64,000 bases of DNA, from the NCBI RefSeq assembly GCF_000496755.2, contig NZ_AYKS02000093.1:1-64000 (forward strand), given 5' to 3'. Position numbers and translations under genes: made by a program. This stretch comes from Serratia sp. DD3. GTDB taxonomy: Bacteria > Pseudomonadota > Gammaproteobacteria > Enterobacterales > Enterobacteriaceae. Positions 26,985 to 36,318 of the stretch are shown here, piece by piece; position 1 is the first letter of the stretch, and each line of letters opens with the position of its first letter. The notes below the pieces were generated by a model. It saw nothing but the letters and a program-made list of their open reading frames with translations, was not told where the DNA came from and ran no database searches.

Positions 26985-28298
26985 TTGAAATACGCATCGG
27001 TGCCGTTAAACCAAAACCAAAATGGCTGGCTGAAAGAAAACACCTTGCCGAGCAGCTTCCCTCCGCTGATTGGTGATACCGAAGCAGACTGGGTGGTGGT
27101 CGGTTCAGGCTTTGCGGGTGTCTCATTTGCCAGAAGGTTGGCCAGTTATCGCCCTGAACTGAAAATTATCGTTATCGATGCTGATTGTGCCGCTGAAAGC
27201 TCATCCGCCAGAAATTCAGGGTTTATTATTGGCCTCCCGCATAATATCGGCAGTTCAACCGCCGAACTTAAAAAAGCCCAATCTTATCGTTCCTTATTAC
27301 AAGAAGGGATCAATCAATTAACTTCCTTGATTGAGCAACAGGGCATCGAGTGTGAATGGGAGAACGTCGGTAAATATCATTGCCAGGTTGATAGTAGCAA
27401 TGAGCGGATATTGCAGGAATATACCGATAATCTCGATATGATGGATGAGCCTTACCAGGTATTGGCGCAAGAAGAGCTCCAACAAAAACTAGGCAGCCGT
27501 TTTTATCATAAAGGGATCTACACCCCGAGTTCGATCCTGGTGAACCCTGCCAGCTTGATTATCGGTTTAGCCAATAACCTACCGGAAAATGTGACTGTTT
27601 ATAACCATACCCCAGTGATGCAGATCCGCCACGGTAAGGTAAAGCAGGTGGTGACGCCCTATGGCAGCATAAGAACCGCCAACATCATGCTGGCGACCAA
27701 CGCCCTTTCCAGAGAACTGTCCCCGGTCACCAGCAAACAGGCAGCCATGGCGACATTTGCCAGTATCACCGCACCTTTAACCCCGGAGCAACGGCAAAAG
27801 CTGCCAGAAATGGGCAGTTGGGGGCTAACACCAGTAAACGCCATTGCCGGGGCAACATTGCGCTATACCCAGGACCACCGCTTCCTGATTCGCCAACATG
27901 TGGTACCGGCGTTAAATGGCCGCGTCACCGCCGCGCAAACCTATCAAGCCACCCTGATGCACAAAAAAATATTCAACAAGGTTTACCCACAACTAACCGA
28001 AGTACCGCTGATTCGCACCTGGTCTGGCACCATTAGCGTCACCAGAAATGGCGCACCGGTTTGGGGAGAACTGCGAAAAGGCATATACACCGCTGGCGGC
28101 TGTAACGGGGCTGGGGTCTCTAAGCAAACCATCGCCGGCACACTCTTGGCTGATTACGCACTGGGGCATGACCACCCACTAATTGGTGCCATGCAAGAGT
28201 TGGGTAAAGCCAACTATCTGCCACCTTCACCGGTGTTGGATATCGCTATTGCGGCATCCCTACTCAAAGAAAGATATTTGGGGCGCAAGGAAATTTGA
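26985..28298 (+). CDS. FAD-dependent amine oxidoreductase (DAO/PuuB-like)
   Basis: This 437-residue flavoprotein of the D-amino-acid-oxidase superfamily has the dinucleotide motif VVVGSGFAGVSFARRL at about 36-51, the acidic ribose-binding residue in IVIDAD, and a C-terminal FAD-contact segment GIYTAGGCNGAGVS. It resembles gamma-glutamylputrescine oxidase and related enzymes. No linked gene of polyamine metabolism is present, so the substrate is open. The start is TTG (26985), with AAGGA 10 nt upstream; no ATG lies nearby in frame. It is a single gene. Confidence 0.82.
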   Translation: MKYASVPLNQNQNGWLKENTLPSSFPPLIGDTEADWVVVGSGFAGVSFARRLASYRPELKIIVIDADCAAESSSARNSGFIIGLPHNIGSSTAELKKAQSYRSLLQEGINQLTSLIEQQGIECEWENVGKYHCQVDSSNERILQEYTDNLDMMDEPYQVLAQEELQQKLGSRFYHKGIYTPSSILVNPASLIIGLANNLPENVTVYNHTPVMQIRHGKVKQVVTPYGSIRTANIMLATNALSRELSPVTSKQAAMATFASITAPLTPEQRQKLPEMGSWGLTPVNAIAGATLRYTQDHRFLIRQHVVPALNGRVTAAQTYQATLMHKKIFNKVYPQLTEVPLIRTWSGTISVTRNGAPVWGELRKGIYTAGGCNGAGVSKQTIAGTLLADYALGHDHPLIGAMQELGKANYLPPSPVLDIAIAASLLKERYLGRKEI

Positions 28299-28310
28299 TT
28301 ATAATCCCCG

Positions 28311-28339
28311 CAAGCTACAGCTCACCATGCTGTAGCTTG
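28311..28339. terminator. Perfect 11-bp hairpin after the oxidoreductase gene
   Basis: CAAGCTACAGC and GCTGTAGCTTG enclose a 7-nt loop starting 12 nt after the stop codon. There is no T-run; it is a likely transcript-end or stability structure. Confidence 0.5.
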
Positions 28340-28374
28340 AGTAATAAAGACCATACAATTAAAGGATTATATTA

Positions 28375-29373
28375 ATGAGTGCATCACCTAAAGCTGCAGA
28401 TATTCTCTATTCAGATTATATTAATTCATTGTCTCCTGATGTCAAAACTCATTTTGATGAGTTGCAAGTGATGATAAAAAACTCCGCCAGAGATTATTAT
28501 AATGAACTTGGTGAGTGCTTATTTTTTATAACGGATAGCCACCCTTACTACGAAGATGTGAAAGATGTTTTTTATGATGCCTTTGTAAACTTATACACCA
28601 AAAACCCCTTATCCCCACAAGAAATCCCGTTATTATTTATTGGATTCCATGTTCTAGATAGAATTAACCGCCAGAGAGATCCATTAGGTTTCCTGTTAAC
28701 TGACCAAGCTATCTATATACAGGACGATTTTAGCGTCTTCAAAGATAGTAGCCCTCTTCCTAGATGTTACGCTCTCCCAGCCAATCATAATGACATCGCA
28801 ATTTTTGTTGATATGCTTATTGGCAAATTTAACCGTTGGAAAGACTGGGAGAATTTAGAGTTAAGTGCAGAAAAAATCATCAAGCCGAACGTTAGATTGG
28901 TTTTAATTAAGATGCTGGAAATGCTTCTTGATTATCACAGTAAAAACAATACATTACTGGAACATTCAGTTAAAGAAATTGAGCCTGCCGAATTTATTAA
29001 GAGTAGAAACCTAGAAGGCACGCTATTATTGGGTGACGACGCCAGTGCAAGCAAAAAAATCAACAAAGTGATAAAGAAATTTAAAATTCCAGCTGATGAA
29101 AGCATCAAGTTAGCATTAGTTGATTTCCCTTTCTTTGGCGGCCCCTATGGCATGGCTTTTACTGACAGCGCATTATATACAAAAGATTTGCTAGAAGACC
29201 CGCTAAGAATTCCTTTTGATAAAACAGGTCGACGTGACTTGTCTTACAACCAACAAAAAGAGTTGCGCTATAATCACGATCAAGAACTCTTCATCCCGGT
29301 ACATATTAAAGAGTCCATTAGAGATGAGCTATTAGATTTATTGCGCCAGGAAATTAACAAAGTAGCGCGCTAA
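28375..29373 (+). CDS. Hypothetical cytoplasmic protein
   Basis: I do not recognise this 332-residue protein. It is soluble, with no signal peptide or membrane segment, and is AT-rich against its neighbours, suggesting recent acquisition. It falls into two parts, about 1-210 (helical, with FLLTDQAIYIQDDFSVF) and about 225-320 (GGPYGMAFTDSALYTKDLLEDPLRIPF). Both parts contain a repeated theme of a short hydrophobic strand followed by TD-A-Y, as in bacterial proteins with PH-like or YcaO-neighbouring stress domains, but I cannot assign a family. It has the SD AAAGGA and stands alone. Confidence 0.7.
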   Translation: MSASPKAADILYSDYINSLSPDVKTHFDELQVMIKNSARDYYNELGECLFFITDSHPYYEDVKDVFYDAFVNLYTKNPLSPQEIPLLFIGFHVLDRINRQRDPLGFLLTDQAIYIQDDFSVFKDSSPLPRCYALPANHNDIAIFVDMLIGKFNRWKDWENLELSAEKIIKPNVRLVLIKMLEMLLDYHSKNNTLLEHSVKEIEPAEFIKSRNLEGTLLLGDDASASKKINKVIKKFKIPADESIKLALVDFPFFGGPYGMAFTDSALYTKDLLEDPLRIPFDKTGRRDLSYNQQKELRYNHDQELFIPVHIKESIRDELLDLLRQEINKVAR

Positions 29374-29404
29374 TACCAAGCTTATAATACGATTAAGCAC
29401 CTTT

Positions 29405-29453
29405 CCAGTTACCTCGAATACGACTTAATAGCGCATAAAGGTAACTGGTTTTT
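29405..29453 (+). terminator. Intrinsic terminator with long loop
   Basis: CCAGTTACCT and AGGTAACTGG form a perfect 10-bp stem with a 24-nt loop, directly followed by TTTTT. It lies 32 nt after the stop of the hypothetical gene. Confidence 0.7.
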
Positions 29454-29474
29454 CAAGCAACAACAGAGTAACAA

Positions 29475-29864
29475 TTAACCCAGCGCTTTCGCCTTGAGCT
29501 GTAAGTACTCACTCTCGGTAATCACACCGTCATCCCACAGTTTCTTGGCATCAGTAATCTGCTCTGCTGGCGACTTCCCTGCCACTTCACGGATATAGTC
29601 ATTGGTCGCAGAAACAGAACGTTGCACTTGCGCACGATGGCGCTCTGCCATGCCTTTGCCACGGGTAATCAGATAAACCAGTGACGTTAACAGTGGGACG
29701 AACAGCAACGGGATAATCCACGCGGCTTTAGCATAGCCGTTCAATTCATGATCACGGAAAAGATCAGAGACAATCTGGAAAATGATAAACAGATAAGCAA
29801 TAAAAAAGAACAGGGAAAACGATGTGACCAGTATGTCCCAAAGGGTAAATAAATGTTCTGTCAT
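29475..29864 (-). CDS. PLDc_N-type membrane protein with C-terminal SHOCT domain
   Basis: This 129-residue inner-membrane protein has two hydrophobic segments (about 8-33 and 46-66), the second with the WIIPLLFVPLLTSLVYLITRGKGM pattern of the phospholipase D N-terminal membrane domain. A C-terminal SHOCT motif follows (DAKKLWDDGVITESEYLQLKAKAL), a short helical domain common at the ends of bacterial membrane proteins. The ATG at 29864 is preferred because AGGAG is 5 nt upstream; the adjacent ATG at 29867 is too close. Function is unknown. Confidence 0.82.
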   Translation of the reverse strand: MTEHLFTLWDILVTSFSLFFFIAYLFIIFQIVSDLFRDHELNGYAKAAWIIPLLFVPLLTSLVYLITRGKGMAERHRAQVQRSVSATNDYIREVAGKSPAEQITDAKKLWDDGVITESEYLQLKAKALG

Positions 29865-29867
29865 CAT

Positions 29868-30261
29868 AGCTCCTTACAGCTAGTAGGATAAAATCACAGC
29901 ATCTTAATAGATGATCGTTTCAATTATATGTCATATAAGCATTTTTTTCCATGTTAAACCGTGGCAAGCAAGGCCACGGCTACGGACACTGCCTATGGGG
30001 TTTTAACCCACAGCCTTCCCCATACGATAGAAGATTAAATAACATTAAATTTACTAAATTACTGATTTTTAATCATTTTACCATATTAAGATGAATACAA
30101 TATGAGGAACATCGCCTCAGTGATGAAATTAGCATCAGCGAAAACCTATCCAATGATTTTTGTCATTTTCCTGATTAACGGAATGTTGCGGGGGAACACA
30201 CTGTGCTAGGATAATTTGCCGCTATTTTGGGCACTGACGATCACTCTAACAGGATGTTCTT
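29868..30261. other. Non-coding gap with a probable promoter for the ABC importer
   Basis: There is no gene here. A 7-bp hairpin CCGTGGC / GCCACGG lies at 29959-29979. A plausible promoter is TTGCGG (30186-30191) with an 18-bp spacer to GATAAT (30210-30215), or an extended -10 TGCTAGGAT overlapping it, about 47 bp before the ATG of the binding-protein gene. Confidence 0.45.
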
Positions 30262-31224
30262 ATGCATATAAATAATAGAAAGATTTTTGTCACCCTGGCA
30301 GCAACCTTATTCGCGGTAAGCAGCTATGCTGCTACGCCAAAATCAGTGGCTATCGTCTCCATCGTTGATCACCCGGCATTGAATGCCACGCGCGATGGTG
30401 TCATTGATGAACTCAAAGCCTCGGGTTATGACCAGGATAAAGTCAAGGTTGAATTCCAGAGTGCCCAAGGGAATATGGCCACCGCCGGGCAGATTGCCCG
30501 TAAGTTTATCGGTGACAAGCCCGATGCCATCGTAGCTATTTCCACCCCTGCCGCTCAGTCAGTGGTTGCCGCCACCAAAACCATTCCTGTGGTGTTTACT
30601 ACCGTAACCGATCCCGTTGCCGCCAAACTGGTCAGCAGTTGGAAGCCCAGCGGCACCAACGTTACCGGGGTTTCAGACAGCCTTGCTATTGGTCCGCAAG
30701 TTGACTTGATGTTAAAAGTTAAACCCGATGCCAAACGTGTGGGGATGGTATTCAGCCCGGGTGAAGTCAATTCAACCGTGGTGGTCAAAGAGCTAAAAGA
30801 GGAGTTAGCCAAGCGCGGCATGACTCTCGTTGAAGCACCCGCCGCTCGTACCGTAGATGTGGCCCCAGCAGCCAAAAGCCTGGTGGGTAAAGTGGATGTG
30901 ATTTATACCAATACCGATAATAATGTTATTTCTACCTACGAATCGCTGGTTGCGGTGGCGAATCAAGCCAAGATCCCGTTGATCGCCGGGGACAATAGCG
31001 TTGCCAAACGTGGTGCGGCGGCTGCGCTCGGGATGAGCTATTACGACCTGGGCCGGCAAACCGGTAAAGTCGTGGTGCGCCTGTTAAATGGTGAAAAACC
31101 CGGCACCATTGCCCCTGAAATTGGTAATAAACTCAGCTTGAGTGTCAACCCAGCAGCAGCGGCGAAACAAGGTGTCACACTACCTGCAGAATTAGTGCAA
31201 TCAGCACAGGAAGTGATCAAGTAA
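30262..31224 (+). CDS. ABC transporter substrate-binding protein (TrpX-like)
   Basis: This is a periplasmic binding protein of the ABC_sub_bind family (TrpX type), 320 residues. A signal peptide covers about 1-23, ending SSYA. The mature part has the two-lobed Rossmann pattern, with VAIVSIVDHPALNATRDGV, AISTPAAQSVVAATKTIPVVFTTVTDPVAAKLV and GMSYYDLGRQTGKVVVRLLNG, all typical of the family. Relatives bind tryptophan, other aromatic amino acids or small amines. The permease and ATPase follow. Substrate cannot be told from sequence. Confidence 0.88.
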   Translation: MHINNRKIFVTLAATLFAVSSYAATPKSVAIVSIVDHPALNATRDGVIDELKASGYDQDKVKVEFQSAQGNMATAGQIARKFIGDKPDAIVAISTPAAQSVVAATKTIPVVFTTVTDPVAAKLVSSWKPSGTNVTGVSDSLAIGPQVDLMLKVKPDAKRVGMVFSPGEVNSTVVVKELKEELAKRGMTLVEAPAARTVDVAPAAKSLVGKVDVIYTNTDNNVISTYESLVAVANQAKIPLIAGDNSVAKRGAAAALGMSYYDLGRQTGKVVVRLLNGEKPGTIAPEIGNKLSLSVNPAAAAKQGVTLPAELVQSAQEVIK

Positions 31225-31257
31225 CTTTCTACGTTGATGGTTATTTTATACCCACAC

Positions 31258-31336
31258 TCCCCCCAATTGCTGCGATCATAGCGGCACAGGGGGGAACTCC
31301 GGTATTTTACTAGGGATGGCCCACCCCATTGGGTGG
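31258..31336 (+). repeat. Hairpins between binding-protein and permease genes
   Basis: A GC-rich stem-loop at 31258-31295 pairs TCCCCCC with GGGGGGA around an inner GCTGC / GCGGC stem. A second, CCACCC-CATT-GGGTGG, follows at 31321-31336. Such intercistronic structures usually keep the binding-protein mRNA more abundant than the rest of the operon. Confidence 0.6.
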
Positions 31337-31358
31337 GGTAAGGTTTTATGAGGTTTGC

Positions 31359-32261
31359 ATGTCGTTAATTTCCCTGATGGGAGCATTGGAGATCGGTTTG
31401 ATCTTTGCGCTGGTTGCGCTGGGAGTGTTGATTTCCTTTCGTTTGCTCGACTTTCCCGATTTAACCGCGGATGGTAGTTTCCCCTTAGGCGGAGCCGTTG
31501 CCGCCGTGATGATAGTCAGTGGTTTCAACCCTTGGTTAGCATGTGGGTTAGCGACAATCGCTGGGGCTGGGGCGGGTTGTCTCACTGCTTGGCTGCATGT
31601 GCGGCTCGGCATCCTGCAACTGTTGGCCAGTATTCTGGTGATGATTGCCCTGTACTCCATCAATCTACGTATTATGGGCGCTCCTAATCTGGCCCTTATT
31701 GGCTTACCGAGTGTTTTCACCCCCTTTATCAGCACGGTTGAAGATAATGCCTGGCTGATTCAACCGCTCCTGCTACTGGTGATTGTTATCGTGGTTAAGC
31801 TGGCGCTGGATGCGTTTCTGTCATCGGAAGTCGGCCTTGCTCTGCGTGCGACTGGGGCAAATCCTCGCATGGCGCGCGCACAGGGGATCGCCACTGGCCG
31901 TTTGACGGTAATCGGCATGGCGCTTTCTAATGCGTTGATTGCCCTGGCAGGAGCGCTGTATGTGCAAACTCAAGGCGGTGCGGATATCTCGATGGGGATC
32001 GGCACCATTGTCGTGGGTCTGGCTGCGGTGATCATCGGTGAAACACTGTTACCCGCGCGTAGCCTTTACCTGATCACCTTGGCAACCTTGCTGGGCGCAC
32101 TGCTATACCGCCTGATGATTGCTCTGGCCTTGAATGCCGACTTTATTGGCCTGCAAGCCCAAGATTTAAACCTGATCACCGCCGTATTGGTCACGCTGGC
32201 ACTGATCCTGCCGAAGTTAAAACAAAAACTAAAAAGCAAGCAAGGAAGACGATCATCATGA
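31359..32261 (+). CDS. ABC transporter permease (TrpY-like)
   Basis: This 300-residue inner-membrane permease of the branched-chain/ABC-2-like (BPD_transp_2) type has about eight hydrophobic segments. Family landmarks are FRLLDFPDLTADGSFPLGGAV near the N-terminus and ALRATGANPRMARAQGI in the cytoplasmic coupling loop. The ATG at 31359 is chosen because the frame upstream lacks a signal and the protein then begins with a membrane segment. Its stop overlaps the ATPase start by 4 nt (ATGA), indicating coupled translation. Confidence 0.87.
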   Translation: MSLISLMGALEIGLIFALVALGVLISFRLLDFPDLTADGSFPLGGAVAAVMIVSGFNPWLACGLATIAGAGAGCLTAWLHVRLGILQLLASILVMIALYSINLRIMGAPNLALIGLPSVFTPFISTVEDNAWLIQPLLLLVIVIVVKLALDAFLSSEVGLALRATGANPRMARAQGIATGRLTVIGMALSNALIALAGALYVQTQGGADISMGIGTIVVGLAAVIIGETLLPARSLYLITLATLLGALLYRLMIALALNADFIGLQAQDLNLITAVLVTLALILPKLKQKLKSKQGRRSS

Positions 32262-33052
32262 TGCGTGCCGAACAGTTATTTAAAACCTTTAACCCCGGTA
32301 CCCCACTGGAGAACCCGGTATTACGCGGTCTCTCTCTGAGCATTGAAACCGGGCAATTTGTTACGGTGATTGGTAGCAACGGTGCTGGGAAATCAACGCT
32401 GCTCAATGCGATCAGCGGTGATGTGACCCCCGACCGCGGTAATCTGTTTATTGGCGAGCAGGATGTCACCACTATGCCAGCCTGGCGTCGTGCAGGTATG
32501 GTCGCCCGAGTATTTCAGGATCCGCTGGCGGGTACCTGTGAGGGACTGAGTATTGAAGAGAACCTGGCACTGGCACTGCAGCGCGGTCAGCCTCGCGGGT
32601 TTCGACATGCCGTTAAAAACCAGCAACGGCAGTTGTTCCGCGACAAACTGGCTACGCTGGAATTGGGGTTGGAAAACCGCTTAGGTGACCATATGGGCTT
32701 GCTCTCGGGGGGGCAACGGCAAGCGGTCAGTTTGTTAATGGCATCATTGCAACCCTCTAAATTACTGCTGTTAGATGAGCATACGGCGGCGCTCGACCCT
32801 AAAACGGCTGCCTTTGTTTTGGCACTCACTGACCGTATCGTTGCCGAACAACAACTGACGGTGCTTATGGTAACCCACTCCATGCGCCAGGCCTTGGATC
32901 ACGGCCATCGAACCGTGATGCTACACCAAGGGCGAGTAGTACTGGATGTTAGCGGTAAGCAGCGGGAAAACCTGCAAGTTACCGACCTACTGGCCATGTT
33001 TGAAAAAACACGCGGTGAAAAACTGGACGATGACGGCTTACTGCTAAGCTAG
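32258..33052 (+). CDS. ABC transporter ATP-binding protein (TrpZ-like)
   Basis: This 264-residue ABC ATPase has Walker A GSNGAGKSTL (about 38-47), the signature LLSGGQRQAVSLL (about 148-160), Walker B LLLLDEHTAALD (about 168-179) and the switch His in MVTHSM. It powers import by the binding protein and permease encoded just upstream. The ATG overlaps the permease stop. The gene ends 150 nt before the convergent pseudogene. Confidence 0.9.
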   Translation: MMRAEQLFKTFNPGTPLENPVLRGLSLSIETGQFVTVIGSNGAGKSTLLNAISGDVTPDRGNLFIGEQDVTTMPAWRRAGMVARVFQDPLAGTCEGLSIEENLALALQRGQPRGFRHAVKNQQRQLFRDKLATLELGLENRLGDHMGLLSGGQRQAVSLLMASLQPSKLLLLDEHTAALDPKTAAFVLALTDRIVAEQQLTVLMVTHSMRQALDHGHRTVMLHQGRVVLDVSGKQRENLQVTDLLAMFEKTRGEKLDDDGLLLS

Positions 33053-33204
33053 GTGGGATGCAGGGACAAGCTCATGCGTGATTCTGCCATTAAGCATAAC
33101 CCGCCGCTCGAAAACTCGGGGGCTAACAGGATCACCATTGGCTTTGTCCCGCCACGCAGCCTGTTGCTTTCTGATGGTTACCACACCTGAAAACAACAGC
33201 CTGA

Positions 33205-34004
33205 CTAAATTCGCCGTGATATCTTGTCGCTCCGCCATCTGAAAACCGGCAACAAGATCGATAGGGACATATCGAAAGGCACATAGAGAGCCCGGCGGCG
33301 AGTCCATACCTGACCAGACTGAGGATCATAATCGGTAGGTAATGTGATCCCTTCCGACTTAAAGGCACGAATACCACATGATTGCGCCGTCATAACACCA
33401 CGACGCACATGGTCATGGTGCCCAATCACTGCACAAGTGCCAAGATTGGCGGCACCTTGCGCTAGTACCACGGCCTGCTGAACCACACCCAAAGTACTCA
33501 GATACTCAATCTTCCCTGCTGGGGTAAGTTTCGGCTCAATGGAAACCACGTTGGTTAATTGATACTTATTTTCCAAAAAGCGGGCGATTTCCCACTGCGC
33601 ATAGATGGGGACCGGTTGCTGACTATAGAGTTCATAAACCGCCTCCGCTAATTGTTCGTTAATCGGCCCAGGATCAGCCAGAGCTTCCTGTTCACCAGGT
33701 AAAACGCTATTGCCACTGTTGGCGTTGGGGCGATTGCCAAACGATAACGCCAGAATGGAAGTCACTTCATGGATAGGACATTCTTTGGGTTGCGAAATCA
33801 AACAGATACCAAAAATCATTGTTGCCGCCTGCTGTGCCAGTACATCATCATCCAATTCAAGCGCAAGTTTATGCTGCGTTGCTGTCAACGCATCAGAAGT
33901 GGCTTCAGAGGGAATACTGGCATTACCGGTATCACAAGCCGTCAGCGCAGTAGCGACAATAGCACCAACACCATAAGAACAGAAAGTCTGCGAGTCATCG
34001 ACAT
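33205..34004 (-). pseudogene. Lipoprotein gene with frameshift in the signal peptide
   Basis: Two minus-strand frames together make a normal lipoprotein. ATGs at 34004 and 33998 open a lipoprotein-like signal (MTRRLSVLMVLVLLSLL) that stops at 33942. A second frame, one base off, supplies the lipobox ALTAC (Cys codon at 33936-33934) and about 240 further residues with an acidic linker, a helical segment LAEAVYELYSQQ and a Rossmann-like core around VVLAQGAANLGTCAVIGHHDHVRRGV. One missing base within 33945-33998 explains this. I do not recognise the family. It may be a true pseudogene or a sequencing error; the tail after residue YVPFDM is also unlike a natural end. Confidence 0.6.
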
Positions 34005-34206
34005 CCTGATTATGAACCAGATTAATCAACGCTAACGCATTTGAGTTGCATGTAAGTGACAAACCCAGTCTAGGCAGATCGCAAAATGAATACCGAACCC
34101 AGCCCCGACACCGTGGGCTCATTGCACTACCTGCCTCTGGATGCTATCAAGAAAGGCCAAGTGTTAACGATACAGGCGTTTTCACTAGGTCAATCGAGGG
34201 ACAATA

Positions 34207-36318
34207 ATGAACCGGACTCAAGCCCAGCAATTACTGCAAACTGCACTTGCCAATCCCACTGCTGAATTTCGTGATGGACAATGGGAAGCCATCGATGCTC
34301 TGGTTAACCAGCATCAAAAACTATTAGTCGTACAGCGTACAGGATGGGGTAAAAGCTCAGTTTATTTTATCAGCACCAGAATTTTCCGTAACCGAGGAAT
34401 GGGGCCAACCATCATTGTTTCCCCTTTGTTGGCGTTAATGCGTAACCAGGTTGAGTCTGCTCAACGCTTGGGTTTAGTCGCTGAAACCATAAACTCAGCT
34501 AACACCGCTGATTGGCAGGCTATCACTCAACAGATCCTCAGTAATCAAATCGATTGCCTGTTGATCTCCCCTGAGCGACTGGCTAACGATGAGTTTATTG
34601 AAACTGTCTTGTCGCCGATTGCCGATCGCATTGCCTTAATGGTGATTGATGAAGCTCACTGTATTTCTGATTGGGGCCATGACTTCCGCCCCGACTACCG
34701 CCGTATTGTGAATATCCTGCGGCAATTGCCCGCCAATACACCGGTATTAGGGACCACAGCAACCGCAAATAACCGCGTAGTAGAAGATATTCAAACCCAG
34801 ATTGGGGATATTCACATCCAGCGAGGAACGCTAACCCGGAAAAGCCTGGCGTTGCAAACCATGGTATTACCGGACCAGGCTTCACGCCTTGCTTGGTTAG
34901 CTCAAGTGATACCCACATTACGGGGGACCGGGATTGTCTACACGTTAACCGTTCGGGATGCTGAGCAGGTCGCCGCTTGGTTGAGAAATAATGCAATTGA
35001 TGCCAAAGCCTATCACGGTAGCATTGAGGCCGAAGAGTTTGCCGATAGTAATACTTACCGTGAACATCTTGAAACTCAGCTCTTGCACAACAAGTTGAAA
35101 GTCTTGGTCGCGACGACCGCATTAGGGATGGGATATGACAAACCTGACCTCAGTTTTGTTATTCATTATCAAGCCCCTGGTTCTATTGTCGCTTACTATC
35201 AGCAGGTTGGTCGCGCAGGACGAGGCATTGATAACGCACTAGGTGTGCTGATGTCAGGGGGAGAAGATCAGAATATCCATGACTTTTTCAGGGATTCAGC
35301 CTTTCCTTCAGAATCACAAGTGAATGAAATTTTGCATCTGTTGGAAAACAGTGATGGCTTGTCACTTCGCGGTATCGAAGAGCAGTCGAACTTGCGACAA
35401 GGTCAGATTGAGAAAGTATTAAAGCTACTCAGTGTTGAAAACCCGGCTCCGGTTATAAAAGTGGCTAGCCAGTGGCGTAGAACCCCCGTGCGCTATGCGA
35501 TGGATCATAATCGAATTGCCCACTTAACCAGTCAGCGAGAGCAGGAATGGGCTGAGGTACAGCATTATCTGACTTACCACGGCTGTAAAATGACCTATTT
35601 ACAACAAGCATTAGATGACCATGCCCCAGCGGCCTGTGGAAGATGCGAGTCCTGCCTTGGGCACCCGGTTATCATTCAGGAAATTGACCCCGGCTTGGCC
35701 CATCGCGCAGGCATCTTCCTCAAACAGGCAGAAATCGTCATTCAACCCAAGGGACAGGTTGCACAATCCAATGCAGAATCGGCAAGAACCTTCCCCGTTT
35801 ATCAGTTTCCAAGACTACTTGGCGCACTGATGGCACAACCAGGCAGAGTACTTTCCCGCTGGGGAGATGCGGGCTGGGGGCGAACGGTAGCAGAAAACAA
35901 ATTCTCAGGTTATTTTTCGGATGAATTGGTCGAAGCACTGGCGGAAATGATAATGCAAAGATGGCAACCTAATCCTGCCCCAACCTGGGTGTGCCATGTG
36001 CCTTCCATAAGATATCCTGATTTAGTATCCTCGCTTGCACAACGATTAGCGTTGAGGATAGGGGTACCTTTTGTTGATGCGGTACGCAAAATTCGCGATA
36101 ACCCACCCCAGCAAGGGCAGCACAATCGTTATCATCAATGCCATAACTTAGATGGCGTTTTTGAGATCACCCAATTTAACCGCAATCAGCCCGTTTTACT
36201 GGTTGATGACATCATCGATTCGGGTTGGACTCTTTCTGTTATAGCGGCATTATTACAGCGAGCAGGGAGTGGCGTAGTGTATCCTGTGGCACTGGCTTCA
36301 TCCTCGGTAAGAAACTGA
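34207..36318 (+). CDS. rqlH: RecQ-like helicase with C-terminal phosphoribosyltransferase domain (RqlH)
   Basis: This is a 703-residue superfamily 2 helicase. The Walker A is VQRTGWGKSS (K49), the DEAH box is at 148-151 followed by the RecQ aromatic loop CISDWGHDFRPDYRRI, and helicase motifs V-VI appear as VATTALGMGYDKPDL and YYQQVGRAGR. A zinc-type cysteine set C477-x2-C480-x2-C483 lies in the middle. The C-terminus carries a phosphoribosyltransferase loop LLVDDIIDSGWTL (666-676). This matches RqlH of extraintestinal E. coli, whose genotoxic activity is restrained by RqlI, and the PRTase resembles ShosT of the ShosTA toxin-antitoxin system. Its stop overlaps the next ATG by one base (TGATG). 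Confidence 0.88.
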   Translation: MNRTQAQQLLQTALANPTAEFRDGQWEAIDALVNQHQKLLVVQRTGWGKSSVYFISTRIFRNRGMGPTIIVSPLLALMRNQVESAQRLGLVAETINSANTADWQAITQQILSNQIDCLLISPERLANDEFIETVLSPIADRIALMVIDEAHCISDWGHDFRPDYRRIVNILRQLPANTPVLGTTATANNRVVEDIQTQIGDIHIQRGTLTRKSLALQTMVLPDQASRLAWLAQVIPTLRGTGIVYTLTVRDAEQVAAWLRNNAIDAKAYHGSIEAEEFADSNTYREHLETQLLHNKLKVLVATTALGMGYDKPDLSFVIHYQAPGSIVAYYQQVGRAGRGIDNALGVLMSGGEDQNIHDFFRDSAFPSESQVNEILHLLENSDGLSLRGIEEQSNLRQGQIEKVLKLLSVENPAPVIKVASQWRRTPVRYAMDHNRIAHLTSQREQEWAEVQHYLTYHGCKMTYLQQALDDHAPAACGRCESCLGHPVIIQEIDPGLAHRAGIFLKQAEIVIQPKGQVAQSNAESARTFPVYQFPRLLGALMAQPGRVLSRWGDAGWGRTVAENKFSGYFSDELVEALAEMIMQRWQPNPAPTWVCHVPSIRYPDLVSSLAQRLALRIGVPFVDAVRKIRDNPPQQGQHNRYHQCHNLDGVFEITQFNRNQPVLLVDDIIDSGWTLSVIAALLQRAGSGVVYPVALASSSVRN

